Of a DNA stretch of 64,000 bases, positions 48,478-59,125 are shown one piece after another. The position numbers and the translations under genes are program-made. The notes beneath the pieces were generated by a model. It did not search any database and was not told where the DNA came from. It saw only the letters and a list, made by a program, of their open reading frames with translations. Source of the DNA: Sinonovacula constricta (lineage: Eukaryota > Mollusca > Bivalvia > Cardiida > Solecurtidae); NCBI GenBank assembly GCA_007844125.1, contig CM017567.1:17590396-17654395 (forward strand), written 5' to 3'. Positions within the stretch are counted from its first letter, which is position 1. The number at the start of each line of letters is the position of its first letter.

Positions 48478-49862
48478 GTTAAGTGCTGATGTTGCCATTC
48501 TTCCTGTAAACAACATCAATGTCACGTACACTGTATTTAACAATAAAAACAGCCGCCTTGTGCAATATTTCACGGTCACGCAATGTTTGCATCATCACGA
48601 CATGTATGCACCGTCACGCAATGTTTTACGGTCACGCAATGTTTCATCGTAACGCAATATCTGCACCGTCGCGCAACGTTTGCACCGTCACGCAATGTTC
48701 ACACGGTTACGCGATATTTGCACTGTCACGCAGCGTTTGCACATTCACACATTGTTTGCATCACCATGCCATCTACTGTCACGCAACGTTCGCACGGTCG
48801 CGCAATGTTTGCATCATCACGCAATGTTTGCACCGTCACACAATGTTTGCACCGTCATACAATGTTTGCAGCGTCACACATTGTTTAGACCGTCACGCAT
48901 TGTTTGCACATTCACGCATTGTTTGCATCATCACGCAATGTTTGCATCATCACGCATCACGCAATGTTTGCATCGTCACGCAATGTTTGCATCATCACGC
49001 AATGTTTGCATTGTCACACAATGTTTGCATCGTCACACAATGTTTGCATCGTAACGCAATGTTTGCATCGTCACACAATGTTTGCATCGTCACACAATGT
49101 TTGCATCATCACACAATGTTTGCACCGTCACGCAATGTTTGCACCGTAACGCAATGTTTGCACCGTCACACAATGTTTGCACCATCACACAATGTTTGGA
49201 CCGTCACACATTGTTTACACCGTCACACATTGTTTGCACCGTCACACAATGTTTGGACCGTCACACATTGTTTGCACCGTCACACAATGTTTGCACCGTC
49301 ACACATTGTTTGGACCGTCACACATTGTTTGCACCGTCACACAATGTTTGGCCGGCACACATTGTTTGCACCGTCACACATTGTTTACACCGTCACACAT
49401 TGTTTACACCGTCACACATTGTTTGCACCGTCACACATTGTTTCACCGTCACACATTGTTTACACCGTCACACATTGTTTGCACCGTCACACATTGTTTA
49501 CACCGTCACACATTGTTTGCACCGTCACACATTGTTTACACCGTCACACATTGTTTACACCGTCACACATTGTTTACATTGTTTACACCGTCACACATTG
49601 TTTGCACCGTCACACATTGTTTCACCGTCACACATTGTTTACACCGTCACACATTGTTTGCACCGTCACACATTGTTTCGCCGTCACACATTGTTTACAC
49701 CGTCACACATTGTTTCACCGTCACAAATTGTTTACACCGTCACACATTGTTTGCACCGTCACACATTGTTTACACCGTCACACATTGATTACACCGTCAC
49801 ACATTGTTTACACCGTCACACATTGTTTACACCGTCACACATTGTTTGCACCGTCACTCTCG
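48478..49862 (+). repeat. Dispersed-element head plus 19-bp minisatellite array 2
   Basis: 48478-48575 repeats the blocks of the dispersed element at 42361-42500. From about 48570 to 49150 the units are diverged, with CpG-containing forms (TCACGCAATGTTTGCATC). From about 49190 onward they are nearly identical to array 1 (CACCGTCACACATTGTTTA). The left part thus looks old and the right part recently homogenised with array 1. Long ORFs are repeat translations. Confidence 0.9.
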
Positions 49863-49989
49863 CTCTCACATGTTTTTCTAAACCAACATTAAGATTATAC
49901 CATTTTCAAATATTCACATAAGAAGGCCAAAACACCACCAGTATGTGATTAGAAGACAGAAAACATTGGCTGCTAAAACTGATAAAAAG

Positions 49990-52900
49990 CTATCTCCCTC
50001 TTACTCTCTCGGTTCATTACATTTACCTCTGTTATAGACTCAGAGTCACTCTCTTACTTTGCCGGTTCATTACATTTATCTCTGTTATAGACTCAGAGTC
50101 ACTCTCTTACTTTGCCGGTTCATTACATTTATCTCTGTTATAGACTCAGAGTCACACTCTCACTCTCTCAGTTCATTACATTTATCTCTGTTATAGACTC
50201 AGAGTCACTCTCTTACTCTGTCGGTTTATTACATTTATCTCTGTTATAGACTCTGAGTCACTCTCTTACTCTGTCGGTTTATTACATTTATCTATGTTAG
50301 ACTCAGAGTCACCATCTTACTCTCTCGGTTCATTATATCTATCTCTGTTATAGTCTCAGAGTCACTCTCTCTTCCTCTGCCGGTTCATTACATTTATCTC
50401 TGTTATAGACCCAGAGTCATCCTCTCACTCTCTCAGTTTATTACATTTATCTCTGTTATAGGCTCAGAGTCACTCTCTTACTCTGTCGGTTTATTACATT
50501 TATCTATGTTAGACTAAGAGTCACCATCTTACTCTCTCGGTTCATTATATCTATCTCTGTTATAGTCTCAGAGTCACTCTCTCTTACTCTGTCGGTTCGT
50601 TACATTTATATCTGTTATAGACTCAGAGTCACTCTCTTACTCTCTCGGTTCATTACATTTACCTCTGTTATAGACTCAGAGTCACTCTCTTACTCTGCCG
50701 GTTCATTACATTTATCTCTGTTATAGGCTCAGAGTCACACTCTCACTCTCTCAGTTTATTACATTTAACTCTGTCATAGACTCAGAGTCACTCTCTTACT
50801 CTGCCGGTTCATTACATTTATCTCTGTTATAGACTCAGAGTCACACTCTTACTTTCTCGGTTCATTACATTTACCTCTGTTATAGACTCAGAGTCGCTCT
50901 CTTACTCTCTCGGTTTATTACATTTACCTCTGTCGTAGACTCAGAGTCGCTCTCTTACTCGGCCGGTTCATTATACTTAACTCTGTCACAGGCTCAGAAT
51001 CTCTCTCTTACTCTCTCGGTTCATTACATTTACCTCTGTCATAGACTCAGAGTCGCTCTCTTACTCTGCCGGTTCATTACATTTACCTCTGTCATAGACT
51101 CAGAGTCGCTCTCTTACTCTTTCGGTTCATTACATTTACCTCTGTCGTAGACTCAGAGTCACTCTCTTACTCTGTCGGTTCATTACATTTATCTCTGTCA
51201 TAGACTCAGAGTCGCTCTCTTACTCTGCCGGTTCATTACATTTACCTCTGTCATAGACTCAGAGTCGCTCTCTTACTCTCTCGGTTCATTACATTTACCT
51301 CTGTCGTAGACTCAGAGTCACTCTCTTACTCTGTCGGTTCATTACATTTACCTCTGTCATAGACTCAGAGTCGCTCTCTTACTCTTTCGGTTCATTACAT
51401 TTACCTCTGTCATAGACTCAGAGTCTCTCTCTTACTCTTTCGGTTCATTACATTTACCTCTGTTATAGACTCAGAGTCTCTCTCTCTTACTCTCTCGGTT
51501 CATTACATTTACCTCTGTTATAGTCTCAGAGTCTCTCTCTTACTCTCTCAGTACATTAAATTTACATCTGTCATAGACTCAGAGTCACTCTCTTACTCTG
51601 CAGGTTCATTACATTTATCTATGTTATAGACTCAGAGGCACTCTCTCACTCTCTCAGCTCATTACATTTATCTCTGTTATAGACCCAGAGTCACTCTCTT
51701 ACTCTCCCGGTTCAATACATTTATCTCTGTTATAGACTCAGAGTCACCCTCTCACTCTCTCGGTTAATTACGTTTATAACTGTTATAGACTCAAAGTCAC
51801 TCTCTTACTCTGTCGGTTCATTACATTTACCTCTGTCATAGACTCAGAGTCAATCTCGTACTCTGTCGGTTCATTACATTTATCTCTGTTATAGACTCAG
51901 AGTCACTCTCTCACTCTCTTAGTTCATTACATTTATCACTGTTATAGTCTCAGAGTCACCCTCTCACTCTCTCGGTAAATTACATTTATATCTGTTATAG
52001 ACTCAGGGTCACTCTTTTACTCTATCGGTTCATTACATTTACCTCTGCCATAGACTCAGAGTCACTCTTTTACTCTGCCGGTTCATTACATTTATCTCTG
52101 TTATAGACTCAGAGTCACTCTCTCACTCTCTTAGTTCATTACATTTATCTCTGTTATAGACTCAGAGTCACTCTCTTACTCTGTTGGTTTATTACATTTA
52201 TCTCTGTTATAGACTCAGAGTCATCCTCTCAATCTCTCGGTGAATTACTTTTATATCTGTTATAGACTCAGAGTCACTCTCTTACTCTCTCGGTTCATTA
52301 CATTTATCTCTGTTATAGACTCAGAGTCACCCTCTTATTCTCTCGGTTCATTACATTTACCTCTGTCATAGACTCAGAGTCTCTCTCTTACTCTCTCGGT
52401 TCATTATATTTATCTCTGTTATAGACTCAGAGTCTCTCTCTTACTCGCTCGGTTCATTACATTTTCCTCTGTTATAGACTCAGAGTCACTCTCTTACTCT
52501 GCCGGTTCATTACATTTATCTCTGTTATAGACTCAGAGTCACTCTCTTTCTCTGTCGGTTTATTTCATTTATCTCTGTTATAGACTCCGAGTCACTCTCT
52601 TACTCTGTCGGTTCGTTTTATTTATATCTGTTACAGACTCAGAGTCCCTCTCTTACTCTCCCGGTTCATTACATTTATCTCTGTTATAGACTCAGAGTCA
52701 CCCTCTCACTCTCTCGGTTAATTACTTTTATATCTGTTATAGACTCAAAGTCACTCTCTTACTCTGTCGGTTCATTACATTTACCTCTGTCATAGACTCA
52801 GAGTCAATCTCGTACTCTGCCGGTTCATTACATTTATCTCTGTTATAGACTCAGAGTCACTCTCTCACTCTCTTAGTTCATTACATTTATCACTGTTATA

Positions 52901-55900
52901 GTCTCAGAGTCACCCTCTCACTCTCTCGGTAAATTACATTTATATCTGTTATAGACTCAGAGTCACTCTCTTACTCTCTCGGTTCATTACATTTACCTTT
53001 GTTATAGATTCAGAATCGCTCTCTTACTCTCTCGGTTCATTACATTTATCTCTGTTATAGACTCAGTGTCACCCTCTTACTCTTTCGGTTCATTACATTT
53101 ACATCTGTCATAGACTCAGAGTCTCTCTCTTACTCTCTCGGTTCATTATATTTATCTCTGTTATAGACTCAGAGTATCTCTCTCTCTCTCTTACTCTCTC
53201 AGTTCATTACATTTACCTCTGTTATAGACTCAGAGTCACTCTCTTACTCTGCCGGTTCATTACATTTATCTCTGTTATAGACTCAGAGTCACTCTCTTAC
53301 TCTGTCGGTTTATTACATTTATCTATGTTCTAGACTCAGAGTCACTCTCTTACTCTCTCGGTTCATCACAGTTATCTCTGTTATAGACTCAGAGTCACTC
53401 TCTTACTCTGTCGGTTCGTTACATTTATATCTGTTATAGGCTCAGAGTCACTCTCTTACTCTGTCGGTTTGTTACATTTATTTCTGTTATAGACTCAGAG
53501 TCATCCTCTCACTCTCTCAGTAAATTACATTTATATCTGTTATAGACTCAGAGTCACTCTCTTACTCTGTCGGTTTATTACATTTATCTATGTTATAAAC
53601 TCAGAGTCACCATCTTACTCTCTCGGTTCGTTACATTTATATCTGTTATAGACTCAGAGTCACTCTCTTCTTACTCTCTCGGTTTATTACATTTAACTCT
53701 GTTAGAGACTCAGAGTCACCCTCTTACTCTTTCGGTTCATTACATTTACCTCTGTCATAGACTCAGAGTCTCTCTCTTACTCTCTCGGTTCATTATATTT
53801 ATCTCTGTTATAGACTCAGAGTCTCTCTCTCTTACTCTCTCGGTTCATTACATTAATCTCTGTTATAGACTCAATGTCGCTCTCTTACTCTCTCGGTTCA
53901 TTACATTTACTTCTGTTATAGACTCAGAGTCGCTCTCTTACTATCTCGGTTCATTACATTTACCTCTGTTATAGACTCAGAGTCGCTGTCTTACCCTGTT
54001 GTTTCATTTTATTTATATCTGTTATAAACTCAGAGACACTCTCTTACTCTCTCGGTTCATTACATTTAATCTGTCATCGACTCAGAGTCTCTCTCTTACT
54101 CTCTCGGTTCATTACATTTACCTCTGTCAATGACTCAGAGTCACTCTCTTACTCTCTTGGTTCATTCCATTTATCTCTGTCAATGACTCAGAGTCACTCT
54201 CTTACTCTCTTGGTTCATTACATTTATCTCTGTCATAGACTCAGAGTCACTCTCTTACTCTCTCGGTTCATTACATTTATCTCTGTCATAGACTCAGAGT
54301 CACTCTCTTACTCTTTCGGTTCATTACATTTATCTCTGTCATAGACTCAGAGTCACTCTCTTACTCTCTCGGTTCATTACATTTACCTCTGTCAATGACT
54401 CAGAGTCACTCTCTTACTCTCTTGGTTCATTACATTTACCTCTGTCATGACTCAAGTCACTCTCTACCTCTCGGTTCATTACATTTACCTCTGTCAATGA
54501 CTCAGAGTCACTCTCTTACTCTCTCGGTTCATTACATTTACCTCTGTCAATGACTCAGAGTCACTCTCTTACTCTCTTGGTTCATTCCATTTATCTCTGT
54601 CAATGACTCAGAGTCACTCTCTTACTCTCTTGGTTCATTCCATTTATCTCTGTCAATGACTCAGAGTCACTCTCTTACTCTCTTGGTTCATTCCATTTAT
54701 CTCTGTCAATGACCCAGAGTCTCTCTCTTACTCTCTCGGTTCATTACATTTACCTCTGTCAATGACTCAGAGTCACTCTCTTACTCTGCCGGTTCATTCC
54801 ATTTACCTCTGTCAATGACTCAGAGTCACTCTCTTACTCTCTCGGTTCATTACATTTACCTCTGTCAATGACTCAGAGTCACTCTCTTACTCTCTCGGTT
54901 CATTACTTTCTCCTCTGTTATAGACTCAGAGTCGCTCTCTTACTCTCTCGGTTCATTACATTTATATCTGTTATAGACTCAGAGTCACACTCTTACTCTG
55001 TCGGCTCGTTACATTTATCTCTGCTATAGACTCAGAGTCGCTCTCTTACTCTCTCGGTTTATTACATTTACCTCTGTCGTAGACTCAGAGTCACTCTCTT
55101 ACTCTGTCGGTTCATCAATTTTATCTCTGTTATAGACTCAGAATCACTCTCTTACTTTCTCGGTTCATTACATTTACCTCTGTTATAGGCTCAGAGTCGC
55201 TCTCTTACTCTCTCGGTTTATTACATTTACCTCTGTCGTAGACTCAGAGTCACTCTCTTACTCTCTCGGTTCATTACATTTACCTCTGTTATAGACTCAG
55301 AGTCTCTCTCTTACTCTCTTGGTTCATTGCATTTATCTCTGTCATAGACTCAGAGTCACTCTATTACTCTCTCGGTAAATTACATTTGCCTTTGTTATAG
55401 ATTCAGAGTCACTCTCTTACTCTCTGGCTCATTACATTTACCTCTGTTATAGACTCAGAGTCACTCTCTCACTCCCTCGGTAAATTACATTTGCCTTTGT
55501 TATAGATTCAGAGTCACTCTCTTACTCTCTTGGCTCATTACATTACCTCTGTTATAGTCTCAGAGTCACTCTCTCACTCTCTCGGTAAATTACATTTGCC
55601 TTTGTTATAGATTCAGAGTCACTCTCTTACTCTCTTGGTTCATTACATTTATCTCTGTCATAGACTTAGGGTCGCTCTCTTACTCTCTTGGTTCATTACT
55701 ATTATGTCTGTTATAGACGCAGAGTCACTCTCTTACTTTGTCGGTTCATTACATTTACATCTGTTATAGACTCAGAGTCACTCTCTTACTCTGTCGGTTC
55801 ATTAAATTTATCTCTGTTATAGACTCTGAGTCACTCTCTTACTCTCTCGGTTCATTACATTTATCTTTGTTATAGACTCAGAGTCAAACTCTCACTCTCT

Positions 55901-55985
55901 CAGTTTATTACATTTAACTCTGTCATAGACTCAGAGTCACTCTCTTACTCTCTCGGTTCATTACATTTATCTCTGTCACAGGATC
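49990..55985 (+). repeat. 53-bp satellite array, about 113 copies
   Basis: The unit is 53 bases: ACTCTCTTACTCTCTCGGTT, CATTACATTTACCTCTGTTA and TAGACTCAGAGTC. Variants (TCTGCCGG, TCTGTCGG, TTATCTCTG, CTCAGTTT) form local runs and paired alternations, showing subarray homogenisation. Between 54120 and 54890 most units read GTCAATGACTCAGAG instead of TATAGACTCAGAG. No ORF of note crosses it. Confidence 0.95.
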
Positions 55986-56992
55986 GGAGTATTTAAGGAC
56001 ACGTTTTTCAGTATGATGTCAAATCAAATGTCGGTTAGGAATGTTAAATAAAAGTTTCAAATCGGCAACACACTTGGCTTGTGAAATGTGCCATAACAAC
56101 ATATTTGAATATTGTTAAATTAAATTATATCAGTAAGTATTTTTTAAGTTTTTGTATCTACGCGTATGTTTTAGATACACAGAAATCTACCTTGTGTAAA
56201 TCATGCAGAAAATACGTCCATAGTTATTGCTGAAACATTCAAGTAATCTGACGTTTTTCAGACCAAAACAAAATAAAAACCCAGATCAAACCTCGTCATC
56301 TATTGGCGTCAAGGATCTTGACAGTTATAGCCGTTATCCTGTTATATGGTTATATGTGGGAATAACGAACGGTAGCTCTGCGTGGAAGATGAACTGTATA
56401 AGGCAAATAAGCCTTCCATGCGGAATCACTTTAACTGGAGGAGGAAACATACATTAAAACCTTTCATAACCTCGAATGCATTTATTCTATTCTTTGTAAA
56501 GTATTTTTTGTGGTTTGTCCATAAGCTTCCTTAGAGTACAACCTACTGACAAGGATGCTAAACTTTTTGTCAGAGACGTTCTGTTTGGTTTTATGGACGA
56601 GAGAATATGAAAAGGTCCTGTGAGAATTATCACTAATAATACAATTTAAACTACCACACGGCAAAGGCTCACACAAGTAAATGTACAAGAGACATGATTT
56701 ACATAGAGAAATGAAACAGTTACTTGAAATGTTCAGTTGGCAAAACAATCAATGGGGGTACTTAAAACTTGTTTCTGGATCTCTCCAACTTCATCCTTCA
56801 TGATAATATTTCTCATAGACAAACAACAGACATTAAGATATAAAGTGAGGCAATGAACAGTAAGCACCAACAGAATACATAATTTAATCGATTATATAAA
56901 TTGAGACCGAAAGTATAACAGACCGATAAATTATCTGTAAATGACATGTAAAATGCTCAAGTAATTTAAGCGCGGGGACGGGGCGCGAATGA
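55986..56992. other. Intergenic, no gene called
   Basis: A 76-codon plus-strand frame at 56227-56457 begins at TTG and has moderately protein-like composition, but there is no start, splice or family support. The minus-strand 88-codon frame at 56482-56748 is likewise unsupported. Confidence 0.35.
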
Positions 56993-57125
56993 ATAATGAA
57001 GAGACAGAAATCCAACAGTGACTGTCCAAATTATTTATTAAAGTCACCGTTTTCCAGTAGTCTCATCGACCTGTCCTGTCAAGCAATGCTAGTTCTAGAC
57101 AATAAAAGGATCCATTGCAAATAAT
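56993..57125 (-). repeat. Dispersed repeat, copy 2
   Basis: This is the reverse-complement relative of 45545-45695: CCAACAGTGACTGTCC, AAGTCACCGTTTTCCAGTAG and AAGCAATGCTAGTTCT match its blocks in reversed order. It is non-coding and diverged. Confidence 0.5.
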
Positions 57126-58796
57126 GTAAAACAATAGATTCCTTTGTAAGCAGACATAAGAAATATATGTTGTGATAAATTATGCAAAACATCAGAAAAC
57201 TATTGAAACCGTTGATTTTGTTAATATTATATTGAACACTCCATGAAATGCAAGATGGTTTATGAAGTTATTTTAAATATAACTGTTAACATTTCACAGT
57301 CCATCTTACACACTCATGAAGAACATAAAATCTGACACAAAAGTAGCATCGTTATCTTAAACTTATAAACCAAATTACCAAACCAAATAAGGGCACTGTT
57401 TGTTTTTCATTCATCTTGTCACAGTAATTTACTCCAATTAAGCCAATACAGGCGATGCTTACAGTATTATGTTGTACTCAACGTGAAACTGAAAAAGCAC
57501 TTTGTTCTCTTGTTAAAATATATGCGTTACAGCACATTTAGAGTATGTTTGTTTGATGATACACAGCTTTATGTTGTCAAGCTGTTGCTGGAATTTCCTG
57601 TTATTGTGCCATAGATAGGTGAGAGGATGATCGCAAGTTGATTTAATAAATTATGTTGTTATTTTGTCAGTCAACTTCAGGAGTACATTCACAGACATTG
57701 AATGGACATGATAGTGCAGTCCTGTTTAGGTATCTACAGGTACTCAATTTTTAAGAATTACACTTACCATTATAAAAAAGTACCTTTTAAAATACTATTT
57801 TACATTGACAAGTGTAATTTCTTTGAAATAATTAAAAATACATACAGTAATAGTAAGTTATTTGTAATTTTTAAATTTCATTTTAATTTTATATTTTTTT
57901 TTCCACAAATACTTTTTAATTACAATGTTTGATTTAAGCAATCATAATTAACGGTTTTTAAAATGACACCACTGACCGGTTTCTTTATATTGAATGAACA
58001 AATGAAACTCATTGTCTGAAATCATTAACCGCTTTTACGAAAAAAAACCACAAAAAACATGTGTCGCAAGTTATCACATTTCTCAATTAGCATCCATTTT
58101 GTTATCAAATATTAACACTCAATGTGTACAGAGGAAAATCATGACAAAGTCATTTTAAATGAAAAAAAAGAAAAAAAGAAATTAACACTTTTTACCCCTT
58201 AATGAAGAATTGAAACTTTATTCTTTCGAAAATCGATTAGTGGACCGCATAATTTAAATATCATTGTTTAGACCCCGTTTTGTATCGTATCTAACACTTA
58301 CTACTTTTGTTATAGCCTTTTTCTTCTTATAAGTACATAAATAGGTTTGGGTTAGAGTGACATGACTTAATAAACTGTTACTTAAAATTACATATACTAT
58401 AAAACTAACATTTTTATACAAGACGAGTATTGTGCTGATGTTCACGCTGTCATTGACTTTCGGAACAAAAATGTGCATTAATAACATGGTGAATGATTTA
58501 TTTGGTAAAATCATTCAACCTTAATTAAAAACCAAATGAAGAACGTGCTTTTAAATGTTCCATATTAATGTTTGCGTTATGTGATATTGCATGATACTGC
58601 AGAATTTACTGAAGTTGTGAAGTATTGCGAAGGAAAATTAGTGTTCGTGGTTCATTTTATCAACACACAGGATGTCACATACCAACGCTCCAGCGCTTTG
58701 TTGGAGTTTTAAGAAATTATCTGTTAAAAGCAGGATTCTAAATGGCAGCTTAAAAACCTTTTTGCATACCTCGTAAAACTACTAAAAATGTCTTGA
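57126..58796. other. AT-rich intergenic, no gene seen
   Basis: ORFs at 57702-57932 (plus) and 58254-58514 (minus) have Lys/Phe/Ile-rich composition typical of AT-rich non-coding sequence. Nothing else can be supported. Confidence 0.45.
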
Positions 58797-58908
58797 ATGA
58801 CATTCTGCTTACTGGTATATGTTGTTGCTGTACTGGTTGTCGTTCTCTTGTGGTTTGTTGTTATTTTACTCGAATATCCTAAAGGACCTTCCCAGGCGTG
58901 TATTGCCC
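58797..58908 (+). CDS. Possible first exon encoding a signal anchor
   Basis: An ATG at 58797 opens a short N-terminus (MTFCLLVY), a strongly hydrophobic run of about 22 residues, and then LLEYPKGPSQACIA. A good donor, CCC|GTGAGT, follows at 58909. Without splicing the frame stops at 58935-58937 after 46 residues. A short cytoplasmic tail, one membrane segment and a proline-rich turn suggest a membrane-anchored enzyme N-terminus, as in cytochromes P450 or Golgi transferases. No downstream exon was recognised. It may be chance. Confidence 0.25.
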
Positions 58909-58937
58909 GTGAGTGGTTCTTATTACAAAAAAGATAA

Positions 58938-59064
58938 CATTTTGTCCGTTGTTAAAATTCAACTCCTGTCAGAAACAATTCCCTGACATGTGATTTGTGC
59001 GATTAAATGAAATTGAATATGATCTCACATACACTTGTTAATGGTTTCGTTTTAAATTTATTTA
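58938..59064. other. Short intergenic stretch
   Basis: AT-rich; nothing seen. Confidence 0.4.
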
Positions 59065-59125
59065 TTTACTTATTTGGGTTTTACGCACACCGACACTTAA
59101 CAGGTCATACGGCGCTGAATACAAA
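59065..59125 (+). repeat. Dispersed repeat fragment (GGGTTTTACGCACACCGACA)
   Basis: The motif TTTGGGTTTTACGCACACCG with ACAGGTCATACGGCG resembles a widely dispersed invertebrate repeat known to me from mollusc-like genomes. The family assignment is from memory and is uncertain. There is only one copy here. Confidence 0.35.

Noticed and set aside
46820..49921. His/Cys/Thr-rich ORFs over 400 codons resembling zinc-rich proteins
   Set aside because: All three frames are open because of the 19-bp unit composition. The HTLF/HCLH motifs are repeat artefacts.
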